Assembly (NCBI RefSeq): GCF_014836615.1
Contig: NZ_JACSQN010000005.1
Coordinates: 186,001-250,000, forward strand
Reading direction: 5' to 3'
DNA: 64,000 bases
From: Sporosarcina quadrami
GTDB taxonomy: Bacteria > Bacillota > Bacilli > Bacillales_A > Planococcaceae
Positions 40,553 to 48,325 of this stretch are shown here, in pieces. Under the pieces are notes generated by a model. The model was not told where the DNA came from. It made no database searches and saw nothing but the letters and a program-made list of their open reading frames with translations. The translations under genes and the position numbers were made by a program. The first letter of the stretch is position 1; every line of letters starts with the position of its first letter.

Positions 40553-41941
40553 GTGGGTACAGCGATTTATAAAAGGGTTAGTACGCATAAACAAGAAGAT
40601 TTCGGAGTATCACTGAATACGCAACAAGAAAAGCTTCTTGCATATTGTTCTCTTAAAAACCTCGAAAATGTGAAAGAATATATGGATGTGGGTTCAGCTA
40701 GGAACACAGACCGTCCAGACTTCCAAAGGCTTATGCGTGACATTAAGACGGGTAAAATACGCAATGTTGTTATATGGCGACTAGATAGGCTCACACGGTC
40801 TATATCTGACTTAGACAAGTTGGTTCGTATATTCAATCAATATGGATGCAATCTTCATTCCGCAACTGAAAGCTTGGATACTTCCACAGCTAATGGACGA
40901 ATGATGGTGAACATCATAGCGATTTTCGCTCAATGGGAATCAGAGTCTATTTCCGAACGCGTATCTGTCAACATGCAGTCTCTAGCAGAGAAAGGCGTGT
41001 GGATGTCAGCCGTTCCTTTCGGTTTTGATTTAGGAGAAAATAAACGACTTGTCATTAACGAGAAAGAAGCTTCTGTTTTGCGAGAAGGTTTCAATTTAGT
41101 ATTACAAGGAGAAAGTTTCACGTCTGCTCAACGCAAAATAAACCGTAAATATAAAACGGACTTCCACAGGAATTATTTGAATAAAAAACTACGTCATGCA
41201 ACAACTGTCGGTGATATTGAAAGAAACGGTATTATTATTCCGAATACACATGAGCCGATTATCTCCAAAGACGAACAAGCTAAACTATTACAAATTATAG
41301 AATCAAATATGAGTGGTCGAAACTCCAACGAATATAAAGACATTTATAGGCGCAAGATTGAATGTCCAGCTTGTAAAAGTACACTCGTCTTAGTTGCACG
41401 CAGAAGACCGAACGGAAATCCCTACCATTCTTACACATGCAACAATTGTCACCATTTGGGGAATCCGTTTATTTCTGTTTCTGAAATGAAAATAACTGAA
41501 GCTTTTATGAGTTATATGAGGAATATCGAATTTGGAGAGTTGAGCACTGATATTTTAAAGGATGAAAACAAAAACGATGAAGTGAAAGTATTAAAAAAAT
41601 CACTGAAGGATATTGAGAGCAGAAGAGACAAGCTACAAAGGGCATGGTTGAGTGATTTAATATCAGACGAAGATTTAACTAAATATAAAATCGAAATTGA
41701 TTTAGAGACGATAGAAATAGAAGAATCCTTATCCAAGCTATCTATACAAAAAACTAGCGTTACCGAAGAAGAAGTGAAAGCCATTACCAAGGAATTCAAT
41801 CTTCACTTTGATAAATTAGACCAAGAACAAAAAAGAGCGTTCGTGCAGCAACATGTCAAGCGAATATATTTCACACGTAAACTAATGGAGGGGTACAAGA
41901 AGATGTACAGCGTGGAGGTCGTGAACGTTGAATTCTTTTGA
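40553..41941 (+). CDS. int: large serine recombinase (phage integrase)
   Basis: A 462-residue serine integrase. Catalytic Ser10 in YKRVSTHKQ, with VIWRLDRLTR and GRMMVNIIAIFAQWESESIS of the resolvase domain (1-150); the recombinase domain to about 260; a zinc ribbon (CPACKS and CNNCHH, about 275-305); and a C-terminal coiled coil. GTG start 6 bases after AGGAGG. It ends 28 bp from attR, the usual int-attP arrangement, and no excisionase-type gene lies beside it. Confidence 0.96.
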   Translation: MGTAIYKRVSTHKQEDFGVSLNTQQEKLLAYCSLKNLENVKEYMDVGSARNTDRPDFQRLMRDIKTGKIRNVVIWRLDRLTRSISDLDKLVRIFNQYGCNLHSATESLDTSTANGRMMVNIIAIFAQWESESISERVSVNMQSLAEKGVWMSAVPFGFDLGENKRLVINEKEASVLREGFNLVLQGESFTSAQRKINRKYKTDFHRNYLNKKLRHATTVGDIERNGIIIPNTHEPIISKDEQAKLLQIIESNMSGRNSNEYKDIYRRKIECPACKSTLVLVARRRPNGNPYHSYTCNNCHHLGNPFISVSEMKITEAFMSYMRNIEFGELSTDILKDENKNDEVKVLKKSLKDIESRRDKLQRAWLSDLISDEDLTKYKIEIDLETIEIEESLSKLSIQKTSVTEEEVKAITKEFNLHFDKLDQEQKRAFVQQHVKRIYFTRKLMEGYKKMYSVEVVNVEFF

Positions 41942-41950
41942 TTATATGTA

Positions 41951-42997
41951 TCATTGTTGTGCGACATTTGGAACACCCGCTGTACCGATGGATGCCAAAA
42001 TCGTAATGAGTACAACCGTCAATAATTGCATGAATGACAGTTCAAGGCTATAGAACTGTGCGATGAAAATGACGGCAACACCTTGGTAGATGGCTGTTCC
42101 ATCCATATTAACCGTCGCACCTAATGGCAGTACGAAACTTGATATTTTCTTAGGGACACCTAGATTTTCGTTCGTATTTTTAATGGTGACAGGTAACGTT
42201 CCCGCGCTGCTTGCTGTACTGAATGCAACGAGGGCTGCAGGAGATATTCCTTTGAAGAATCGTCTCGGACTCATATTCGCAAATGTCTTTACGGCAGTTG
42301 AATAGATGATTAGCGCATGCAATAGACAAGCGATATAGACTGCTAATATAACCTTTAAAAGCGGCAGCAATACTGCAGGTCCATATTGACCGACAACAGG
42401 AGCCAACAAGCCTAGTACTCCAATGGGTGCGACTTTCATGACGATACCAGTAATTTTATACATAACTTCCGCGAATCCTTCAAAAAACTTGTAAACTGGT
42501 TGCGCTTTTTCACCGACTAAAGTGATCGCCAGACCAAGGAATAGAGCAAAGAAAATAATTTGTAAAATACTGCCGTTAGCTAGTGAAGTAAATGGATTTT
42601 CAGGGACGATATTTAAAAGTGTTGTAATGGGGCTTTGCGGATCTTGTGTCGCTGCTTCAGGTGCTACAAGCCCCTCTGTCGATACATTCAAGCCTTTACC
42701 TGGTGCAATTGCGTAAGCTACAGCAAGACCGATTGCAATTGCAACAGCGGTTGTAGCAAAATAATAGGCGACTGTTTTAAATCCGATCCTCCCCAATTGC
42801 TTTGGATCCGTCGTACTTGCAACCCCCACGACTAATGTAGATAAAATCAACGGAGCAATGATGAATTTAATTAATCTTAAAAATAAATCACCAAACGGTT
42901 TAAGGAAATCGATAGAGCTACCGAACACACTTCCGAGAATAATAGCTAAAACAAATGCGATAAAAATTTGTGTGACCAGATTGAATTTGAACTTCAT
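41951..42997 (-). pseudogene. 5' part of the split dicarboxylate/amino-acid:cation symporter
   Basis: About 343 host codons followed by 5 phage-derived ones (NVAQQ, stop). A DAACS family transporter: several membrane helices, HP1 with STASSAGTLPVT, helix 7 motif NMDGTA, and HP2 interrupted at SIGTAGVP. The substrate and cation sites need the missing HP2 end and helix 8, so this product is presumably inactive in the lysogen. ATG 42997 has GGAGAG upstream. The missing 3' part is at 2208-2406. Confidence 0.95.
41970..41984. other. attR core
   Basis: Second copy of GGAACACCCGCTGTA. Phage DNA is to the left, symporter coding sequence to the right. In the joined phage ends, ATTGTT...CATTT (41953-41969) and its inverted counterpart (2412-2428) flank the core. 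Confidence 0.93.
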
Positions 42998-43092
42998 GCT
43001 TCTCTCCTTCCGTTTTATAAGTCAGCAGAAAATAACTGCTTACACCATCATATACATACGAAAGCAAGAACATGAATGTAGCCGGATAAATG

Positions 43093-43126
43093 AAAAAACC
43101 CTCTTCCCGCATATACGGGAAAAGGG
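43093..43126 (-). terminator. terminator of the DUF4870 gene
   Basis: CCCTCTTCCCG (43099-43109) and CGGGAAAAGGG (43116-43126) form an 11-bp stem with one mismatch; on minus it is followed by six Ts. Confidence 0.85.
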
Positions 43127-43135
43127 CCAAACGAA

Positions 43136-43447
43136 TCAGAAAAATCTCTTAACAATCGGGTATTCATAGGTTTCACCTTGTAATGCTTTGACAATACCGA
43201 TGATCGGCACAATGATGGTCATCAATCCAAATATAATCAGCATTGGAATACCGATAAGAACGATGATCAAAATTCCTGAAATGAATAGCAATGCTCCCAT
43301 TACTAATTGGAACAGTAAAGCTTGAATGGACAACCTTTTTATCTCAGCGTCCTGAACAAAAAAATAGATAAAAGCAGGTACTAAACAGGGCGCGAAAAAT
43401 GCACTTGCATGAACTAAAATTTTATATCCCATATTATTGTCTTCCAT
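43136..43447 (-). CDS. DUF4870 membrane protein
   Basis: A 103-residue protein from ATG 43447 (MEDNNMGYKILVHASAFFAP), 8 bases after GGGAGG. Three hydrophobic helices with the DUF4870 features (an amphipathic VQDAEIKRLSIQALLFQ after helix 1 and KALQGETYEYP at the end). The function is not established. Confidence 0.85.
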   Translation of the reverse strand: MEDNNMGYKILVHASAFFAPCLVPAFIYFFVQDAEIKRLSIQALLFQLVMGALLFISGILIIVLIGIPMLIIFGLMTIIVPIIGIVKALQGETYEYPIVKRFF

Positions 43448-43511
43448 ATGTAAAACCTCCCTCTGCATCTTAACTATAGTATACGGATGGACAGAAAGGA
43501 AGTTTCATTTC

Positions 43512-44747
43512 TTAGCGAATCAGTTCATGAAATTTCTTATTCATTCGATCAATATTTACTTCCTCTTTGGCAGTGTCCTCCATTTTAAATCGCTCTTTCA
43601 GTTGTAAAATACGACGGACGCTACTATTAAGTCGCTCTTTTGAAATATCTCCTGATTTAACTGCTGCGTTCAATTTTTCGATTGTTTCCAGTTGGTTATT
43701 GTAATCACCTGCGACAAGAAGCAAATCACTCCCCGCAAGAAAAGATTTGAGCGCTGCTTCCGCTACTGTGTAGTCATTGACAATCGCTCCCATTGTCAGA
43801 TCGTCTGTAATGACAACACCCTCATACCCCATTCTATTTTTTAATAAATCGTTAATAACCTTTTTGGACAGCGATGATGGATTGTCAGCGTCAAGAGCTG
43901 GAAAAAGAATATGAGCGACCATAATTACGTCCACTTGTTCCGCTATCGCCTGTTGGAATGGAACAAGTTCTGTTTTTTCTAGTTCATGTAGACTCTTATC
44001 AATGACTGGTAATGACTTGTGTGAATCGGTATGCGTATCACCATGTCCTGGAAAATGTTTGACGACCGAGATAACCCCTTGATCGGTAATTCCTCGCCGG
44101 ACAGCAAGACCAATTTTTGAAACTGTCACGGGGTTCGCGGAATAAGAACGGTCTCCGATAACAGGATTACGCGGATTACTGTTCACATCTAGATCTGGTG
44201 CATAATTCATATTGTAGCCGAACGCATTAAGTAGCGTGGCCATATAAACACCACTATCATAAGCGAGTGTTTCATTGTTTCTTTTGCCAATCTTAGCTGC
44301 AGAAGGAGATTTTTTTAACCCCTTCGGTAAACGGGAAACTCGGCCTCCTTCTTCATCGACCGAAAGGAATAATGGAATTCCGTATTCTCTATTTGCCTTT
44401 TTAGCGTCATTGAGCAATCCGACAATTTGATTTGATGTGGAAATGTTACGGCCTAACAAGATAATACCGCCTATATGATGTTGTTTAATTAACTTGTCGA
44501 GCTTATTATTATAAGTCGTGCCTTCCAAGCCAACGATGAGTAATTGTCCAATTTTCTCCTCAACAGTCATGCTAGCCAGTCTTTCTTCTATCGGCGAGAC
44601 TCTCCATTCTATTTCGCTGTCAATTTGTGCTCTTTCACTGAATGAAATGGATTCCGCTTTGTTATCCACAGGTTTTATGTGAGAACACCCCGTTACGAAC
44701 AGAATCGAAAACGCGATGACCCAACAAGCATGTTTCATCGCTTTCAT
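43512..44747 (-). CDS. nagZ: beta-N-acetylhexosaminidase lipoprotein (NagZ, GH3)
   Basis: A 411-residue lipoprotein with lipobox VTGC (Cys21). The GH3 N-terminal barrel shows SVDEEGGRVSRLP, the NagZ loop KHFPGHGDTHTDSH (with the catalytic Asp/His pair), and GVVITDDLTMGAI with the nucleophile Asp. It removes GlcNAc from muropeptides outside the cell in wall recycling. There is no second GH3 domain, unlike longer Bacillus NagZ. Confidence 0.92.
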   Translation of the reverse strand: MKAMKHACWVIAFSILFVTGCSHIKPVDNKAESISFSERAQIDSEIEWRVSPIEERLASMTVEEKIGQLLIVGLEGTTYNNKLDKLIKQHHIGGIILLGRNISTSNQIVGLLNDAKKANREYGIPLFLSVDEEGGRVSRLPKGLKKSPSAAKIGKRNNETLAYDSGVYMATLLNAFGYNMNYAPDLDVNSNPRNPVIGDRSYSANPVTVSKIGLAVRRGITDQGVISVVKHFPGHGDTHTDSHKSLPVIDKSLHELEKTELVPFQQAIAEQVDVIMVAHILFPALDADNPSSLSKKVINDLLKNRMGYEGVVITDDLTMGAIVNDYTVAEAALKSFLAGSDLLLVAGDYNNQLETIEKLNAAVKSGDISKERLNSSVRRILQLKERFKMEDTAKEEVNIDRMNKKFHELIR

Positions 44748-44757
44748 TTCGTATTCC

Positions 44758-45147
44758 TCATTTCCAAAGATTGATTACACGGTCAACCGAATCCAATGTC
44801 ACTCTTCCTTTGAACATCGGAGGCGGGCAATGCTTATTATGTTCGTTAATTTTTTCATTAACTGCGTTAACTAGATCTGTTAGTTCAGATGATTGACCTT
44901 GCGTTTTAATAGCAGAAATCATATGCAATTGCTCTTTGATTTCATGTTGCAGTTTCAACCAGTGAGGTTTATAACCTGCATCATTCGCGATTTTCTGGAA
45001 ACGTTGAAAGGTATCGCCAGAGAAATACTCTTTTGGCAACGGCTTCCCCTGCCCTTTCAAATTCTCCATGCCGCCTTCTTTTGAATAACTTTTTAAAATA
45101 TCTCCGATAGGATCATTGTAAAGTGGTATTTTATTGTCTTCAGACAT
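44758..45147 (-). CDS. DUF1992 (DnaJ homologue C28-like) protein
   Basis: A 129-residue soluble protein with NDPIGDILKSYSKEGGMENL and GQGKPLPKEYF, the DUF1992 signature. It has no J-domain despite the name. Function unknown. It is followed closely by nagZ, probably on the same transcript. Confidence 0.85.
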   Translation of the reverse strand: MSEDNKIPLYNDPIGDILKSYSKEGGMENLKGQGKPLPKEYFSGDTFQRFQKIANDAGYKPHWLKLQHEIKEQLHMISAIKTQGQSSELTDLVNAVNEKINEHNKHCPPPMFKGRVTLDSVDRVINLWK

Positions 45148-45162
45148 TTAAATCCCCCCGGT

Positions 45163-45393
45163 TCAGAGTTTCATTAAATCATTTTTACCGCTCGTATAAT
45201 CGAGTTTCATCTGCTCCAATTCCAATTTCATCTTCTCAGTTTCTATGATGTAATTTTGCTGTTTCAATTTTTCTAGTTCAATTTCTTCTTTTACCATACC
45301 AGCTTTCACTTTCAGCATCTTCTGCTTATGTTCTGCAATGATAGCGGTTATCGGTACAGCCATTATGACTGCCATAATCCCGAGTCCAATCAT
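45163..45393 (-). CDS. membrane-anchored coiled-coil protein (76 aa)
   Basis: One N-terminal helix (MIGLGIMAVIMAVPITAIIA) and a charged coiled coil (EEIELEKLKQQNYIIETEKM). Resembles small phage-shock-type proteins; no family is certain. Confidence 0.65.
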   Translation of the reverse strand: MIGLGIMAVIMAVPITAIIAEHKQKMLKVKAGMVKEEIELEKLKQQNYIIETEKMKLELEQMKLDYTSGKNDLMKL

Positions 45394-45483
45394 CTTTTCA
45401 ATCCTCCTATTTCACCATGATCCATTCGAAGACACTAAGATCTGCGCAATCTGAATACTTTGTATAGTTTTCGTGTTTTCTGA

Positions 45484-45966
45484 TTATTTCGTCGTGAATG
45501 TCGCTGGCATTACAACACCGACTACTTCACCTGTCGCACATATTTCATCATCCGCAAACACTTCGATAGTCACTTTAAATTTCTTCGGATGGATTTCTTC
45601 TACTTTGCCTACTGCTTTTAGAGTAACGCCTTGAGGAGTCGGTTTGACATAATTGACGTTCAAAGAAGCAGTCACAAAACGTGGAACTTCAGCATCATCT
45701 CCAGGTTCGTGGCCATTTTTTCTGTAAAGTGCCAATGCACAAGAGCCTGTTCCGTGGCAATCAACCAAGGAAGCGATGATGCCTCCGTAAACGAATCCAG
45801 GAATCGCAGTATGCTTTTCCGATGGTTCGAAGTATGTAACCGTTTTCTCGCCTTCCCAACTTGTACGGAAATGATGCCCATCCTCGTTCAATCGGCCACA
45901 ACCGTAACACCATGCAAAATCGTCTGCATAACCGTCTTGTATTGCATTTTCAACTGTCTTAGTCAT
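45484..45966 (-). CDS. PaaI-type hotdog thioesterase
   Basis: A 160-residue protein from ATG 45966, 9 bases after GGAGG. FAWCYGCGRLNEDG, then IPGFVYGGIIASLVDCHGTG (the hotdog helix with the catalytic region) and YVKPTPQG. It is expected to hydrolyse acyl-CoA thioesters; the substrate is open. Confidence 0.85.
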   Translation of the reverse strand: MTKTVENAIQDGYADDFAWCYGCGRLNEDGHHFRTSWEGEKTVTYFEPSEKHTAIPGFVYGGIIASLVDCHGTGSCALALYRKNGHEPGDDAEVPRFVTASLNVNYVKPTPQGVTLKAVGKVEEIHPKKFKVTIEVFADDEICATGEVVGVVMPATFTTK

Positions 45967-46180
45967 TATAATCAACCTCCAAATTTTTCATTCATTCGAA
46001 TAGTATCATTATAGCATTAATCTGCTAGAATCTCTTTTGCTAAATTCTATTATGACTACGATAATGAATTTACAGTCCTTTCCTGTTGTTAATATTTATC
46101 TCTTGTATTACATACCATGAGTACTATTCGCCAACAATACATCTGCGTATACTATACAAACGAGTGACAGGAGGATTTGC

Positions 46181-46627
46181 ATGAAGATAAGAGGACTACT
46201 ACTCATTGCCCTTATAATCGGCGGAGCTTACGTAATGATGCAGACAATTAATGAAGACAATGAGAAAAGTTTTAATGAGCTGTTTAGTACAATGGGCAGT
46301 AACTTCAATTCGCTCATTTTCACTAAGCCCACTACTATTAGCGCGTCTGCAGAAAAGTGGGTAGTCGACGATGAGAAGCAAGTTGATGAACTGATACAGT
46401 TTCTGCAAAACTATAAAATCCAGAAGTTACAGTCTACTGAAATAGATTTGAAAGATGAAGTCGATGTGCTCAGCATTGAATTAAAAGATAATGCAGGTAA
46501 TGGGATTACTATTATGATAGAGGAAAATATTATTATTCAGAATGCAGATTTGTATTATGAAGTCATCGACGGTCCACTTGATGTGAACTGGATTGTGAAG
46601 TTCATAGTTAGCAATCAATCATCTTAA
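46181..46627 (+). CDS. membrane-anchored protein, unknown (148 aa)
   Basis: An N-terminal signal anchor (MKIRGLLLIALIIGGAYVMM), then an extracytoplasmic domain of about 120 residues, beta-rich and acidic. AGGAGG before ATG. No family recognised. Followed by a strong terminator and then by the first repeat array. Confidence 0.65.
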   Translation: MKIRGLLLIALIIGGAYVMMQTINEDNEKSFNELFSTMGSNFNSLIFTKPTTISASAEKWVVDDEKQVDELIQFLQNYKIQKLQSTEIDLKDEVDVLSIELKDNAGNGITIMIEENIIIQNADLYYEVIDGPLDVNWIVKFIVSNQSS

Positions 46628-46632
46628 GTCTC

Positions 46633-46662
46633 GACCTCTCGCAAGTATTTGCGAGAGGTTTT
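46633..46662 (+). terminator. rho-independent terminator
   Basis: A perfect 11-bp stem ACCTCTCGCAA / TTGCGAGAGGT round GTAT, then TTTTT. It ends the gene at 46181-46627. Confidence 0.92.
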
Positions 46663-46671
46663 TGCTTGGTG

Positions 46672-46920
46672 CTATGTTTCGTTGCGCCGGCCTTACGTTT
46701 CGATACGACGCGGTTACGTTTCGTTGCGCTGGCTTTACGTTTCGATACGACGCTGCTACGTTTCGTTGCGCGGCTTACGTTTCGATACGACGCAAGTACG
46801 TTTCGTTGCGCTGGCCTTACGTTTCGATACGACGCGGTTACGTTTCGTTGCGCGGCTTACATTTCGATACGACGCAAGTACGTTTCGTTGCGCTGGCTTT
46901 ACGTTTCGTTGCGTGAGTTA
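46672..46920. repeat. alternating two-type tandem repeat array 1
   Basis: Twelve units of 19-21 bp, each beginning TACGTTTCG (first TATGTTTCG, tenth TACATTTCG). Units strictly alternate between type A (TACGTTTCGTTGCG + about 7) and type B (TACGTTTCGATACGACGC + 3) until the last two, which are both A. The first unit starts 10 bp past a terminator. Long ORFs through it are artefacts of the repeat. A related array is at 60085-60401. Confidence 0.93.
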
Positions 46921-47375
46921 GTAGCTCGTTTCGTCGTTGCATACTGTAGAATCATCGTTCGGATCAACGGATTCAAAGTTTCAGGCAAATCCTTTAAATT
47001 AAAGAACTTCACTTCAATCGTTTCGACACCATCCGCTTTCAATTCGCCACCACGAATATCAGTCGTGACATATACAATCGTTACAGAATAATATTCATGA
47101 CCATTCTGCAAAACAGTATGCGTATGAGTCCCAGATACGACAGTCACAAGCTGCATCTTTCCGATTTCTATACCGGTTTCTTCAAGCACTTCTCTTCTAC
47201 CCGCATCTTCCGCAGACTCCCCAAGTTCCATGAATCCACCTGGTATTCCCCAACGCCCATCGTGTTTCTTCTGTAATAAAATTTCCCCTTTTTCATTAAA
47301 AACACCAACTCCTACACCAGTCAAAAGGAGCGGTCGGTTTCCAACGACTTCACGTAATTCCTCAATATATCCCAT
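46899..47375 (-). CDS. Nudix hydrolase, C-terminus inside the repeat array
   Basis: A 158-residue protein from ATG 47375 (MGYIEELREV), 6 bases after GGGGGA. Nudix box GGFMELGESAEDAGRREVLE followed by ETGI, with all conserved acids. It cleaves nucleoside diphosphates linked to other moieties. The last residues (RATNSRNET) and the TAA stop are supplied by repeat units of the array, so the array seems to have grown into the 3' end. Confidence 0.87.
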   Translation of the reverse strand: MGYIEELREVVGNRPLLLTGVGVGVFNEKGEILLQKKHDGRWGIPGGFMELGESAEDAGRREVLEETGIEIGKMQLVTVVSGTHTHTVLQNGHEYYSVTIVYVTTDIRGGELKADGVETIEVKFFNLKDLPETLNPLIRTMILQYATTKRATNSRNET

Positions 47376-47448
47376 AAATTGTCCCCCTACTCCCATAATC
47401 AATATTTAAATGCTTACAGAACTTATAATCAACCAATCATAAATGCAT

Positions 47449-47865
47449 TTAGGACTGTACACCTTGAAAAGTATATGATAACGATCCTTCAAGTAATTTC
47501 TCAATTCCACCTTCATAATACGGCATTTCTTTTTCTGCTTCAGCAATATCCAACCACGAAGCTTCCATTATGCCATCCGTATCTCGGACTCCGACTTCAC
47601 CTTCTGCAACTTCCCCTTTGAAAGTAAAAAACAGGACATGGTTGTTCTCCCGCTGCCGATAAGCTTCATTTACAACTAGTAATCTACCTAGGTCGACCTT
47701 CAAACCAGTCTCTTCCCAGACTTCGCGAGTTGCGGCGTCTTTCAACGTCTCTTCCTTTTCCACCCCACCCCCAGGTAAAGTCCAATTCATATATTTTTTA
47801 TTCTTCACCATGAGCACTTTTCCCTCTCTAATGATTAAAACATACACAACATCGACTCTATTCAT
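47449..47865 (-). CDS. Nudix hydrolase (second)
   Basis: A 138-residue protein with Nudix box GGGVEKEETLKDAATREVWE then ETGL. It lies just upstream of the other Nudix gene on the same strand, but the two are different in sequence (not a recent duplication). Substrate unknown. Confidence 0.88.
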   Translation of the reverse strand: MNRVDVVYVLIIREGKVLMVKNKKYMNWTLPGGGVEKEETLKDAATREVWEETGLKVDLGRLLVVNEAYRQRENNHVLFFTFKGEVAEGEVGVRDTDGIMEASWLDIAEAEKEMPYYEGGIEKLLEGSLSYTFQGVQS

Positions 47866-47926
47866 TTTTGAAATCCCCCTTTTCCTATATACTTAAAATC
47901 ATAACGCAATGATGGAGGGGTGAACA

Positions 47927-48229
47927 ATGGAATTCAAGAATATTGACGAACAAATCATCCAAAAATATCGAGAAGATGAAACGCTCATGATACGGTTGTT
48001 TGTACAGTGGTGCGCTAATCATCAGTTGAATCCAGAAGTACTTTACAAAAAGGCATATCCCGATCAGCTGTCCAATGAGGCTTTGAAAGAGGTCATTGAA
48101 TCGGATGATGGTTTTGAAGAACTCTTCATTGACAATGAAATGATGCTCGATGTCCTTCAAATGTTCGGCAACGAGGATCTGGCATTCGTAGTGGCGGATG
48201 AAACAGCTCGTATTTCTAGAAGAGGATAA
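47927..48229 (+). CDS. conserved small acidic protein (100 aa)
   Basis: A soluble acidic helical protein (MEFKNIDEQIIQKYREDETL, VIESDDGFEELFIDNEMML). Good ribosome-binding site (GGAGGGG). Divergent from the Nudix gene. Conserved-looking but family not recognised. Confidence 0.65.
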   Translation: MEFKNIDEQIIQKYREDETLMIRLFVQWCANHQLNPEVLYKKAYPDQLSNEALKEVIESDDGFEELFIDNEMMLDVLQMFGNEDLAFVVADETARISRRG

Positions 48230-48325
48230 AATGACGGTTGCAGAATGTTCTTATTTCATTTCCTTTTCACTCATTCTGCTATATACTGAATTTAGTTCGC
48301 AATCCGTAATAAGGGAGAGATGAGA

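Larger units (their letters stand above)
2392..41984. mobile_element. complete HK97-type siphovirus prophage (about 39.6 kb)
   Basis: It is bounded by a 15-bp direct repeat and contains all the modules of a temperate tailed phage in normal order: serine integrase, CI/Cro switch, recombination and replication, late regulator, HNH-TerS-TerL packaging, portal-protease-HK97 capsid, connectors, tail tube, frameshifted tail chaperone, tape measure, Dit, tail spike, fibre, holin and amidase. None of the core genes looks truncated or frameshifted (apart from the programmed one), so the prophage may be inducible. All genes except the XRE gene at 4496, the gene at 10822, the repressor and the integrase are on the minus strand. 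Confidence 0.97.

Noticed and set aside
46672-46920. CRISPR array
   Set aside because: Units are contiguous 19-21 bp with no unique spacers of 30-40 bp, and no cas genes are present.
46649-47091. Three long plus-strand ORFs rich in TFRYD/VSLR repeats
   Set aside because: They arise because the 21-bp repeat unit is free of stops in all three frames. No ribosome-binding sites, and the frames share no family.
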